Of a DNA stretch of 64,000 bases, positions 16,118 to 24,537 are shown one piece after another. Source of the DNA: Ga0077527 sp964433345 (GTDB taxonomy: Bacteria > Pseudomonadota > Gammaproteobacteria > Burkholderiales > SG8-41); assembly GCA_964433345.1 (NCBI GenBank), contig CAYSQJ010000004.1, positions 186,001 through 250,000 on the forward strand, written 5' to 3'. The notes under the pieces were generated by a model. That model worked only from the letters and a program-made list of their open reading frames with translations. It was not told the origin of the DNA and ran no database searches. Position 1 is the stretch's first letter; each line of letters starts with the position of its first letter. The position numbers were made by a program, and so were the translations under genes.

Positions 16118-17941
16118 ATGGCGCGGAAGATCATTAGCGGCAAAGCTACGGGCGGCAAGGCAAAGCGGGTGGCTGCCAAGACCGGCATGCGCAAGGGCCT
16201 CACCGCCTACGGCGACGAGGGCTTCTCGCTGTTTCTGCGCAAGGCCTTCGTCAAGGCGATGGGTTACACCGACGAAGCGCTGGACCGCCCGATCGTCGGC
16301 ATTACCAACACCTTCAGCGGTTTCAACGCCTGCCACCGCAATGTGCCGGAGCTGATCGAGGCGGTGAAGCGCGGCGTGATGCTTGCCGGCGGCCTGCCGG
16401 TGGAATTCCCGGTGATCACGCTGCACGAGTCCTTTGCGCATCCGACCAGCATGTACCTGCGCAACCTGATGGCGATCGACACCGAGGAAATGCTGCGCGG
16501 ACAGCCGGTCGACTCGGTGGTGCTGATCGGCGGCTGCGACAAGACCGTGCCGGCGCTGCTGATGGGCGCGGCGAGCGCCAACGTGCCCTCGATCATGCTG
16601 GTCACCGGGCCGATGATCACCGGCGACCACAAGGGCGAACGCCTCGGCGCCTGCACCGACTGCCGCCGCTTCTGGGGCAAGTTCCGCGCTTCCGAGATTT
16701 CCGAGCAGGAAATCGGCGAGATCAACAACAAGCTCGCGCCCTCGGCCGGCACCTGCATGGTTATGGGCACCGCGAGCACGATGGCGCTGTGCAGCGAGGC
16801 GATGGGCATGATGCTGCCCGGCGGCGCCTGCGTGCCGGCGGTGATGGCCGACCGCCTGCGCCAGGCCGAGGCGAGCGGTGCGCGCGCGGTGGCGATGGCG
16901 AAGGAAAAACTGACGCCGGACAGGATCATGACCGTCGAAGCCTTCGAGAATGCACTGCGGGTGCTTTTCGCGGTGGGCGGCTCGACCAACGCCATCGTCC
17001 ACCTGACCGCGATGGCCGGGCGTCTGGGCATCAAGCTCGACCTCGATGCCTTCGACAAGATGGGGCGCGAGACGCCGGTGCTGGTCGACCTCAAGCCGAC
17101 CGGTCAGGGCTATATGGAGGATCTCTACAAGGCTGGCGGCCTGACGACCATCCTGCGCGAGATCAGGCATCAGCTGAACCTGAAGGCATTGACGGTCACC
17201 GGAAAAACACTGGGCGAGAATATCGCCGGGGCGCCGCCGGGCTGGAACCAGCAGGTGGTGCGCAAGTTCAGTGATCCGGTGTTCGCCGGCGGCAGCATTG
17301 CAGTGCTGCGCGGCAATCTGGCGCCGGGCGGGGCGATCATCAAGCAGGCAGCGATGGATCCGAAACTGACGCAGCACGTGGGCCGCGCGGTGGTGTTTGA
17401 ATCGCTGCCTGACCTCGCGGAGCGCGTCGATGACCCGGATCTCGACGTCAAGGCCGACGACATCCTGGTTTTGAAGAGCGCCGGACCGATCGGCGCACCG
17501 GGCATGCCCGAGGCCGGTTACCTGCCGATCCCGAAAAAGCTGGCGTCGAAGGGTGTCAAGGACATGATCCGCATTTCCGATGCGCGCATGAGCGGCACCG
17601 CCTTCGGCGCAATCGTGCTGCACGTGACGCCAGAGTCCGCGGTGGGTGGCACGCTGGCGCTGGTGCAGAACGGCGACCGCATCCGGCTCGATGTGCCGGC
17701 TCGCAGTCTTGAACTGCTGGTGGATGACGTCGAACTCGAAGCGCGGCGCCGGCGCTACAAGGCGCCGAAGCCGCGCAGGGAGGACACGCGCGGTTACCGC
17801 AGGCTGTTCATGGAACAGATCACCCAGGCCGACGAAGGCTGCGACTTTGCTTTCCTCAAACCCGAAATCACCACTAGGACGCCCCGCGATGACCACGAAG
17901 AAAACCGGCCGCACCCGCAGGAAAACAAAAAAATCGTTTAA
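16118..17941 (+). CDS. IlvD/Edd family dehydratase (dihydroxy-acid or aldonate dehydratase)
   Basis: The 607-residue protein has the family's Fe-S and Mg motifs: NTFSGFNACHRNVPELIEAV, VLIGGCDKTVPALLMG, GACTDCRRFWG, PSAGTCMVMGTAST and, near the C-terminus, DARMSGTAFG. The GGCDKTVPALLMGAASANVP stretch and overall length resemble sugar-acid (arabinonate-type) dehydratases more than biosynthetic IlvD. It removes water from a 2,3-dihydroxy acid to give a 2-keto-3-deoxy acid. AAGG at 16105-16108 is 9 nt from this ATG; one at 16112 is only 3 nt away. Its last 53 nt overlap the next gene in another frame, and that charged tail is probably not conserved. Confidence 0.87.
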   Translation: MARKIISGKATGGKAKRVAAKTGMRKGLTAYGDEGFSLFLRKAFVKAMGYTDEALDRPIVGITNTFSGFNACHRNVPELIEAVKRGVMLAGGLPVEFPVITLHESFAHPTSMYLRNLMAIDTEEMLRGQPVDSVVLIGGCDKTVPALLMGAASANVPSIMLVTGPMITGDHKGERLGACTDCRRFWGKFRASEISEQEIGEINNKLAPSAGTCMVMGTASTMALCSEAMGMMLPGGACVPAVMADRLRQAEASGARAVAMAKEKLTPDRIMTVEAFENALRVLFAVGGSTNAIVHLTAMAGRLGIKLDLDAFDKMGRETPVLVDLKPTGQGYMEDLYKAGGLTTILREIRHQLNLKALTVTGKTLGENIAGAPPGWNQQVVRKFSDPVFAGGSIAVLRGNLAPGGAIIKQAAMDPKLTQHVGRAVVFESLPDLAERVDDPDLDVKADDILVLKSAGPIGAPGMPEAGYLPIPKKLASKGVKDMIRISDARMSGTAFGAIVLHVTPESAVGGTLALVQNGDRIRLDVPARSLELLVDDVELEARRRRYKAPKPRREDTRGYRRLFMEQITQADEGCDFAFLKPEITTRTPRDDHEENRPHPQENKKIV

Positions 17942-18455
17942 AAACAAAGAGTTAAAATCACACCCCCGCAACAAGGCGGCCGCGAAGCCAGCGAAGGCGG
18001 TCAAGACAGCGAAGCCGCGCATCGCGGTGCGCCGCTCGCCCATCCACGGCCGCGGCGTGTTCGCGGTAACGGACATCGCGAAGGGCGCGCGCATCATCGA
18101 GTACACCGGCGACCGCATCTCGCATGCCGAGGCCGATCGCCTCTACGGCGATCTGCACGACGGCAGCTCGCACACCATGCTGTTCGCGGCGACAGACAAG
18201 ATCGTCATCGATGCGACCAAACGCGGCGGCCCCGCGCGCTGGATCAATCATTCCTGCGCGCCGAACTGCGAGGCGAACGAGGAAGACGGCCGCGTCTTCA
18301 TCGATGCGATACGCCGCATCCCGCCCGGCACCGAACTGTCCTACGACTACAACCTGGTGCTCGAGGAACGGCACACGCCGAAGCTGAAGCGCGAGCATCC
18401 CTGCCATTGCGGCGCACGCAATTGCCGCGGCACGCTGCTCGGCAGGAAACGTTAG
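17889..18455 (+). CDS. SET-domain protein (putative lysine methyltransferase)
   Basis: The 188-residue protein has a Lys/Arg-rich N-terminus (about residues 1-45) followed by a SET domain: RRSPIHGRGVFAVTDIAKGA, IIEYTGDRIS, ARWINHSCAPNCEAN (the pseudoknot NHSC motif), IPPGTELSYDYNL and the cysteine-rich post-SET element CHCGARNCRG. This is the full set for S-adenosylmethionine-dependent lysine methylation. Bacterial SET proteins are uncommon and their targets mostly unknown; a basic DNA- or ribosome-associated partner is a guess. Its ATG lies inside the dehydratase gene with AGGA 9 nt upstream. Its stop overlaps that of the convergent LysR gene by TTAG. Confidence 0.85.
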   Translation: MTTKKTGRTRRKTKKSFKNKELKSHPRNKAAAKPAKAVKTAKPRIAVRRSPIHGRGVFAVTDIAKGARIIEYTGDRISHAEADRLYGDLHDGSSHTMLFAATDKIVIDATKRGGPARWINHSCAPNCEANEEDGRVFIDAIRRIPPGTELSYDYNLVLEERHTPKLKREHPCHCGARNCRGTLLGRKR

Positions 18456-19417
18456 GACCTGATTTTCGGTTGTGGGGCGGGTTTCGCCGGCGATGTGCTG
18501 GTGGAGCGCAGATGATTCAGCAGCGCGAGTTCGCTGTCGTTCATGCGCTGTTCGTCGACATGGAGCACGACTTCACGAAACACGCCGCTGTTCCGGTTTT
18601 CCAGTGCGATGATCGAAAGTTCGAAGCATTGCTTCAAGGATTGCGCGAGGCTTTGCGGAACCACCGCGATGCCAAGGTTGGCTGAAACCATCCTGCACGC
18701 GTGATAAAGCCCGCCGACCTGGGCGGGAACGCGGATGACCTTGCCGGCTGCCCTGGCCTCCTCGCGCAGGTGGCTGTAAATGATGCTCTCCTGATGCAGC
18801 GCGATGTGTTCATAATCGAGCGTATCTGCAAATCGTATGCGCTGCTTGCGCCCGAGCGGATGCGATTTGTGGGTGACCAGCACCAGCGGTTCGCGGGCGT
18901 ACTCGAACTGATGCAGGCCGACGCCGACTTCCGTTTCCCGTAACGCGGCGATGCCGATCTTGGCACGGCTCATCTGCAGTGCGTTGACCGTGTTCCAGGA
19001 AAGGGATTCCTCAACCTCCACCAGCACGTCCGGGTGTTTGTCGCGAAACTTGCGGATGACATTGGGCAGGTATTCGGTGATGGCGACGCCGTTGCCGAGC
19101 AGTTGCACATGCTTGGTCAGCCCCTGGCGCAGGTTCTGCGAGATGCTGCTCAGGCCGTTCACTTCATCGAGGATGTTGCGCACGGATTCCGCGACCTTGA
19201 GGCCCATTGCGGTCGGGCGTACGCCCCGGGCATAACGCTCCAGCAGCGGCGTGCCGATCAGGGTTTCGAAATTGCTGATGCGGCGGCTGGCGGCGCCGAC
19301 TGCGAGGTGGCTGGCGCGTGCCGCCTGGGTCAGGTTGCCGGTTTTGACGACAGCCTCGAACAGCCGCAGCGTGCGGACGTCCAGGCCTTGCAGTGCAGGA
19401 AACGCGGGCTTTCGCAT
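18452..19417 (-). CDS. LysR-family transcriptional regulator
   Basis: The 321-residue form starts MRKPAFPALQGLDVRTLRLF and has the LysR winged helix (VVKTGNLTQAARASHLAVGA, then ASRRISNFETLIGTPLLERY) and a periplasmic-binding-like effector domain (from about residue 95, including GNGVAITEYLPNVIRKFR). Longer in-frame starts up to 19606 add unrelated sequence. It is divergent from the class-V-aminotransferase-like gene, its probable target; malonyl-CoA decarboxylase lies beyond that. The N-terminal recognition sequence reads AVGAASRRI instead of the common S-xxSxxI pattern. The effector is unknown. Confidence 0.88.
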   Translation of the reverse strand: MRKPAFPALQGLDVRTLRLFEAVVKTGNLTQAARASHLAVGAASRRISNFETLIGTPLLERYARGVRPTAMGLKVAESVRNILDEVNGLSSISQNLRQGLTKHVQLLGNGVAITEYLPNVIRKFRDKHPDVLVEVEESLSWNTVNALQMSRAKIGIAALRETEVGVGLHQFEYAREPLVLVTHKSHPLGRKQRIRFADTLDYEHIALHQESIIYSHLREEARAAGKVIRVPAQVGGLYHACRMVSANLGIAVVPQSLAQSLKQCFELSIIALENRNSGVFREVVLHVDEQRMNDSELALLNHLRSTSTSPAKPAPQPKIRS

Positions 19418-19658
19418 TCTGGCAACGATCGCTTGTTGTTGATTGTTGTTTTCCGGGTGTGCCGGCGATTGTTCCGCTTCAATATAGTGCGTCCCCCGGA
19501 AAAAGGGAAACCCTGATCCGCCTTCATCGTTCCAATTTCGGGAACTACGCGTTTGCATAACGGGAATTGTTGGCGGCTGCGGCATTGGGCAGTATCGGTG
19601 CTGCACTCCCGGCCCGGCGGGCCGGGGCGACGCAGAACGAGAAGGTCCTGCTTTCCCG

Positions 19659-20786
19659 ATGCCCGAAGACAGCCAGTTGATCCGTCCCCTGAGCGACCTG
19701 TTCCCGGCAACCAGCCGCTGGATCTACGTCGATGCCGCATCCTCCGGCCTGCTGCCGGAGACGGCTCGCGAGCGGGTGAACGGCGTGCTCGAAGCACAGC
19801 TGCTGGCCAGTTTCGGTGAAAACCATGCCTTGTCGATGCTGCAGTCCTGCCGCGAGTTTTTCGCGAGACTGATCGGTGCCGCGGCGACTGATGTCCGGCT
19901 GTTTCCTTCGACTGCCGGTGCACTGGACGTCCTTGCAGCACGGCTGGATCTGCACAGGCGCAACAACATCGTGCTGTGCACGGCGCTGAGCCGTCCATCC
20001 TTTTCCGCGTTCTGGCGCGAGCAGGCGCGCGTTCACGGTCTCGAACTGCGCGAAGTCCCGGTCGGTCCGGACGGTTTTGTGACGGCGGGCCTGAACGCGC
20101 TGATCGATGAAGGCACCGCGCTGGTGGCCTTGCCGGTGGTGTCGCATATGCGCGGCTGGCGCTTGCCCATCCCCGACATCGGCAGCCTGTGTCGTGCACG
20201 GAATGTCGTTCTGCTGGTCGACGGTTCGGCCAGCGTCGGCATACTTGCCATCGATGTCGCGCGTGACGGCGTCGACGGCCTTATCGTCGCCGCGGACGGC
20301 AATGCGCTGGGTGTAAACGGCTCGGCATTCCTGTTCACCGACGCGGCTTGGGGCGGGGCCGCCGATCCTTTCCTGCGGCGACGCAGGGTGCGTGATGGCC
20401 GCCCGGAAATGCCGCACCTGCTGAGCCTCGCCGCTGCACAGGAAGCGCTGCGCGTCATCGACGCTTGCGGCGTGGCGGAAGTCGAGCGCCATGCGCTGGG
20501 ACTCGCCGGGCGGCTGCGCGCGGCGCTGGCTGAACTCGGCATGCCGGTGGAATGGCCCGGGGGCGACGCCGGGCCCGGCCACGTGGCGAGCGTAGGCGTG
20601 CCGGCGGAGGCGGTCGACAGCCCGCTGCGCGATCACACACTGCTGAAGTTTGCCGAGCAGCTGACTTCGGGGCGGGTTCGTTACACGGTGCGCGGCGGCC
20701 AGCTGCAGTTCGGCTTTCACCTCTACAACCGTTTGCGCGACGTGATGGACGTGCGCCGGATCGCGGCGCAGTCGCTGGCGGCCTGA
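19659..20786 (+). CDS. Aminotransferase class V fold protein lacking the PLP lysine
   Basis: The 375-residue protein follows the class V (NifS/isopenicillin-epimerase-like) layout: WIYVDAASSGLLPETARE at the N-terminus, FPSTAGALDVLA, VVLLVDGSASVGILAIDVA (the PLP-N1 Asp) and an R-rich C-terminal domain (VRYTVRGG, FGFHLYNRLRDV). Where active members have SGHK followed by a glycine loop, this protein reads VAADGNALGVNGSAF, with no Lys. It may have lost PLP chemistry or use a different mode. It is divergent from a LysR gene and convergent with malonyl-CoA decarboxylase. I can name the fold but not the function. Confidence 0.75.
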   Translation: MPEDSQLIRPLSDLFPATSRWIYVDAASSGLLPETARERVNGVLEAQLLASFGENHALSMLQSCREFFARLIGAAATDVRLFPSTAGALDVLAARLDLHRRNNIVLCTALSRPSFSAFWREQARVHGLELREVPVGPDGFVTAGLNALIDEGTALVALPVVSHMRGWRLPIPDIGSLCRARNVVLLVDGSASVGILAIDVARDGVDGLIVAADGNALGVNGSAFLFTDAAWGGAADPFLRRRRVRDGRPEMPHLLSLAAAQEALRVIDACGVAEVERHALGLAGRLRAALAELGMPVEWPGGDAGPGHVASVGVPAEAVDSPLRDHTLLKFAEQLTSGRVRYTVRGGQLQFGFHLYNRLRDVMDVRRIAAQSLAA

Positions 20787-20808
20787 TCAGGTCGTTTCGG
20801 GAACGGCC

Positions 20809-22149
20809 CTAGTCGGCGCGCTTCGCCGCTTCGAGCAGGGCGCGGACCTGGCGCGAGGCGAAGATGGTGCCGTGCTTGAAATGGGCCTCGTGGTTGGCCT
20901 CGATGTTGTCGAGATCGTAGAGGTAGTTCACCATGAAACCGGCGGCGTTGCGCAGGCCTTTTTCGGACACGTCGCCCAGCCAGCGCACATGTTCGATGCA
21001 GGCGCCGTTGCCGAGGTGGAAACGCGCCACCGGGTCGGCCGGACGGTCGGCGCCGGTCTTGGCGTCGAACAGATAGGACGCCAGCAGGGCCTGCAGGCGC
21101 GGACGCAGGCGTTCCGCGACGGCGCCGTCCGCATGCCAGCCCGGCTGGGCGATGGCCTGCAGCTCCGGGGTCTCCGGATGCGCGCGTTTCAGCCAGGACA
21201 CGAAGCCGGGCACCGGCGACAGCGTGACGAAATTGCGCAACTGCGGAAAATCGCGTTTCAGTTCGCTTGCAACCTGCTTGATCAGGAAATTGCCGAAGGA
21301 AACGCCGCGCAGTCCTTTCTGGCAGTTCGAAATCGAGTAGAACACGGCGGTGCGCGCAGTGCCCACGTCGATCGGTGTCCGGCCGTCGGCGAGCAGCGGG
21401 CCGATTGCATCCGGGATGTCCTCGGTCAGCGCGACCTCGACAAAGATCAGCGGATCGTCGGCGAGTGTCGGATGGAAGAAGGCAAAACACTTGCGGTCCG
21501 GCGGGTCCAGCCGTCGGCGCAGGTCGCTCCAGCCGGAGATCTCGTGCACCGCCTCGTAGCGGATGATCTTTTCAAGTACGACGGCCGGCGTGTGCCAGTC
21601 GATGCGCTTCAGCTGCAGGAAACCGCGGTTGAACCAGGAACGAAACAGGTGCTCGAAATCGGCATCGACCTCGCCGAGTTCGGGATGCTGCGGCAGCAGC
21701 TCCAGCACGTCCTCGCGCATGCGCAGCAGGGCGGCCGTGCCACTGGGGGCGAAATTGAGCCGGCGCAGCACTTCCTGGCGGCGTGATTCCGCCGCTTCGT
21801 GCAGCAGCTGGGCCGCTGCAGGACCGGGGTGCGCCGCATAATGGCGGATCGCGGCGTCGAGTTTCGCGCTGTCGGTGGAAAACCGGTTGGCCAGCATCAG
21901 CAGAAAATCGAGCCGGCCTTCCGGCGGCAACGCCGCATAGCGTTCGGTGATGCGACGGGCCAGCGAGACGCCCGAGGATTCGCCGAGCTCGGACCTCAGG
22001 GTCTCGACTGCCTGAGCCAGCCACTGCTGCCCCCGCTTTTCATTGAGGGTGCGGCCGTGGCGGGCGAGGCCGCGCCAGAGGCGGGTCAGCAGACCCGTCT
22101 CCGGTGCCGCAATGGCATCAGTTCCCGAATCAGTTCTCGACTTTGGCAC
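20809..22149 (-). CDS. Malonyl-CoA decarboxylase
   Basis: The 446-residue protein has an all-helical N-terminal half and the GNAT-like catalytic half of MLYCD/MatA enzymes: CFAFFHPTLADDPLIFVEVA, FYSISNCQKGLRGVSFGNFL, FVTLSPVPGFVSWL (catalytic Ser region) and ARFHLGNGACIEHVRWLGD (catalytic His region). It converts malonyl-CoA to acetyl-CoA and CO2. The start appears to be a GTG at 22147-22149, inside the 3' end of the upstream Bug receptor gene (20-nt overlap), so the two are translationally coupled. The pair suggests uptake and use of malonate or a related dicarboxylate, though no malonyl-CoA synthetase gene is in the window. Confidence 0.93.
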   Translation of the reverse strand: MPKSRTDSGTDAIAAPETGLLTRLWRGLARHGRTLNEKRGQQWLAQAVETLRSELGESSGVSLARRITERYAALPPEGRLDFLLMLANRFSTDSAKLDAAIRHYAAHPGPAAAQLLHEAAESRRQEVLRRLNFAPSGTAALLRMREDVLELLPQHPELGEVDADFEHLFRSWFNRGFLQLKRIDWHTPAVVLEKIIRYEAVHEISGWSDLRRRLDPPDRKCFAFFHPTLADDPLIFVEVALTEDIPDAIGPLLADGRTPIDVGTARTAVFYSISNCQKGLRGVSFGNFLIKQVASELKRDFPQLRNFVTLSPVPGFVSWLKRAHPETPELQAIAQPGWHADGAVAERLRPRLQALLASYLFDAKTGADRPADPVARFHLGNGACIEHVRWLGDVSEKGLRNAAGFMVNYLYDLDNIEANHEAHFKHGTIFASRQVRALLEAAKRAD

Positions 22150-23119
22150 CTGATGCTTTCACGACCTTGCCCCAGGTGTCGATTTCCTGTTGCACGAACT
22201 TGCCGAACTCCGCCGGCGGCTGACCGCCCGCGGTGGCGCCCAGCGAGGCCCAGACTTTCCTGATTTCGGGCAGCTGCATCGACTTTGCCACCGCCTGGTA
22301 CATGCGGTCGACGATCGGCTGCGGCGTGCCCTTGATGCCCCACAGCGCGTACCAGGTGGTGACGTTGATGTTGACGCCGGATTCCTGCAGCGTCGGGACT
22401 TCGGGCAGCAGCTCGGAGCGTTTCGCGGTGGTGACGGCCAGCGCGCGCAGCCTGCCGGACTTGACGTTGGGTCCTGCAGTGCCCATGCCGTCAAAGGCCA
22501 TCGCCACCTCGCCGGACAGCAGCGCCGGCGTCAGCGGACCCGCACCCTTGTAAGGAACGTGGGTCAGCTTGGCGCCGGTGATCAGGTTGAACAGCTCGCC
22601 GTTCATGTGGTGGGTCGTGCCGTAGCCGGCAGAACCGTAGTTGATGGCGCCGGGCGAGCGCTTGTCGAGCGCGATCAATTCCTTGATGGTCTTGGCCGGT
22701 ACCGAGGGGTGGACGACAACCGCGCTGGGCACCGAGGCGGCGAGCGTGACCGGAACGAAATCCCGGGTCAGGCTGTACGCCAGCTTGGTGTACAGCGTTT
22801 CGGCAATGGTGTGGTGGACGGCGCCCATGAACCAGGTGTAGCCGTTGCCCGGGGCGCGGGCGGCCGTGCCTGCTCCCAGCGTGCCCCCGGCGCCGCCGAG
22901 GTTCTCGATCAGCACCTGCTGTCCGAGTTCCTTCGGCATCACCGCCGCCAGCGGGCGGGCAAAGGCGTCAGTGCCGCCGCCCGCCGGGAAGGGGTTGATG
23001 ATGCGCACGGCACGGGTAGGCCAGTTCTGTGCCGAGGCGGTGCCTGCAACGAGCACGCCGGCGGCCGCGATTGCGCCCAGGGCCAGCAGTTTCCGGTTCT
23101 TCCGGTTCTTTTCCACCAT
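22130..23119 (-). CDS. Bug/TctC-family periplasmic substrate-binding protein
   Basis: The 329-residue product has a Sec signal (LLALGAIAAAGVLVAGTASA) and the tripartite tricarboxylate receptor signature: WPTRAVRIINPFPAGGGTDA, LENLGGAGGTLG-type loop, INYGSAGYGTTHHMNGELF and HVPYKGAGPLTPALLSGEV. Such receptors bind carboxylates in the periplasm for TctAB-type symporters, but many in betaproteobacteria are orphans with no permease nearby, as here. Overlap with malonyl-CoA decarboxylase makes a malonate-like ligand plausible. A GGAG sits just before the ATG. Confidence 0.93.
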   Translation of the reverse strand: MVEKNRKNRKLLALGAIAAAGVLVAGTASAQNWPTRAVRIINPFPAGGGTDAFARPLAAVMPKELGQQVLIENLGGAGGTLGAGTAARAPGNGYTWFMGAVHHTIAETLYTKLAYSLTRDFVPVTLAASVPSAVVVHPSVPAKTIKELIALDKRSPGAINYGSAGYGTTHHMNGELFNLITGAKLTHVPYKGAGPLTPALLSGEVAMAFDGMGTAGPNVKSGRLRALAVTTAKRSELLPEVPTLQESGVNINVTTWYALWGIKGTPQPIVDRMYQAVAKSMQLPEIRKVWASLGATAGGQPPAEFGKFVQQEIDTWGKVVKASGAKVEN

Positions 23120-23202
23120 GATCTCCTCCGATCGGTTTTTGGATTGTGGCGGCCCATTCTATGGAACTTGCCGGTGCTTGTATATCGGAGGTCGGAACCG
23201 TA

Positions 23203-23631
23203 TCAGGCCGGCGGCGTTGCCCCCGGTTCCTGCCGGTTGCGCATCCAGTCCGCGGTGCCGAAGAAGGCCTTGAGCAGCGCCATCCTCAGCGATTCCTCGA
23301 CCCCGGTGTCCTCCATGGCCTGCAGCATGCAGGCGAGCCAGGCGTCGCGTTCGGCAATGCCGATCGGAAAGGGCAGATGCCGCGCGCGCAGCATCGGGTG
23401 GCCGTGCTTTTCGACGTAGAGCGGCGGACCGCCGAGCCAGCCCGAGAGAAAGAGGTACAGCTTCTCGGCGGACCCCGACAGGTCCGCGGGATGCAGCTTG
23501 CGGATGCCGTGGTACTCGGGCACTTCGTCCATCAGGGCGTAGAAACGGTCAACGAGGCGGCGCACGCCGGCGTCGCCGCCGAGCATCCGGTAAGGGGTCT
23601 CTGTGTCTGTTTGCTGTTGCGAGTCGTTCAT
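23203..23631 (-). CDS. Group II truncated hemoglobin (GlbO-like)
   Basis: The 142-residue protein shows the truncated-globin 2/2 fold: YRMLGGDAGVRRLVDRFYAL, LSGWLGGPPLYVEKHGHP, and the proximal-His region MLRARHLPFPIG, followed by ERDAWLACMLQAM with the group II Trp at G8. It would bind heme and diatomic gases and is usually linked to oxygen or NO chemistry. AGGA is 9 nt from the ATG at 23631; the ATG at 23637 is too close. It is last in a tight leftward run typA, DMT transporter, globin with gaps of 13-17 nt. Confidence 0.9.
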   Translation of the reverse strand: MNDSQQQTDTETPYRMLGGDAGVRRLVDRFYALMDEVPEYHGIRKLHPADLSGSAEKLYLFLSGWLGGPPLYVEKHGHPMLRARHLPFPIGIAERDAWLACMLQAMEDTGVEESLRMALLKAFFGTADWMRNRQEPGATPPA

Positions 23632-23648
23632 GGTCATGATTCCTGCGG

Positions 23649-24524
23649 TCAGGACTCAAGCTTACCGCGGTTGACCAGCGCCACGCCGGCCACGGCCACC
23701 ACCATGCCGGCGATTGTGGCGGCACCCAGGGTTTCGCCGAACATCAGCCAGGCCATCACCGCGGTCACGGCCGGCGTCAGATAGAACAGGCTGGTGACGC
23801 GGGTCGCCGCGCCGCGCTCGATCAGCCGGAACAGGATGGTGGTCGCGCCCGCCGACAGCACCAGCGACAGCCAGCCAAGTGCGAACAGGAATTCGCCAGT
23901 CCATTCGACGCGCAGGGTTTCCAGCGCGAGCGCGAGGGGCAGCGTCACCAGCAGTGCCGCGCCGAACTGCAGCATCACTCCGGCGCGCAGGTCGAAGGAT
24001 GGGCAGTACTTCTTCTGGTAGAGCATGCCAAGCGTGATGCAGGCCAGCGCGAAAAGCGCCAATGCCAGGCCGCCGGCACCCATGCCCTGCAGCGACATCC
24101 GGTGCCAGACCACCAGTGCCACGCCGGCGAGCCCCAGCGTGAAGCCGAGCCATTGCAGCGGCGAGACCCGCTCGCCGAGCAGGCGACCGGCTGCGGCCGC
24201 TGTCAGCAGGGGCTGTATGCCGACGATCAGCGCGACCACGCCGGCCGACATGCCGGCGTCTATCGCACAAAACACGCCGCCGAGATAGCCGCCCTGGATC
24301 AGTGTTCCGGCGACGGCGATGTGCCGCACATCGCGCCAGGTCGCCGGCCAGCGCACGCGCAGCAGCAGTGCGACCGGCAGCATCACGGCCAGCACCAGGC
24401 CGTAACGCAGGGAGAGGAAGGTCAGCGGATCGGCATGGGGCATGCCCAGCCGTGCGCCGATGAAACCGGTGCTCCACAGCAGCACGAACAGCGCCGGAAC
24501 GGCGAAGGTCGCAGCGCCGGGCAT
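23649..24524 (-). CDS. EamA-family (DMT) transporter
   Basis: This 291-residue, highly hydrophobic protein has about ten transmembrane helices and the two EamA repeats, the first starting FAVPALFVLLWSTGFIGARL and the second around ALALFALACITLGMLYQ. The drug/metabolite superfamily mainly exports amino acids and metabolites. It begins 13 nt after the typA stop and ends 17 nt before the globin start, so the three probably share a transcript. The substrate is not predictable. Confidence 0.88.
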   Translation of the reverse strand: MPGAATFAVPALFVLLWSTGFIGARLGMPHADPLTFLSLRYGLVLAVMLPVALLLRVRWPATWRDVRHIAVAGTLIQGGYLGGVFCAIDAGMSAGVVALIVGIQPLLTAAAAGRLLGERVSPLQWLGFTLGLAGVALVVWHRMSLQGMGAGGLALALFALACITLGMLYQKKYCPSFDLRAGVMLQFGAALLVTLPLALALETLRVEWTGEFLFALGWLSLVLSAGATTILFRLIERGAATRVTSLFYLTPAVTAVMAWLMFGETLGAATIAGMVVAVAGVALVNRGKLES

Positions 24525-24537
24525 GGCTGCCGCGCAA

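Noticed and set aside
16103..18118. Long minus-strand frames such as this 671-codon one and 50799-53516 (905 codons)
   Set aside because: They are antisense shadows of the dehydratase and dnaE genes with Arg/His/Gln-rich low-complexity translations and no motifs.
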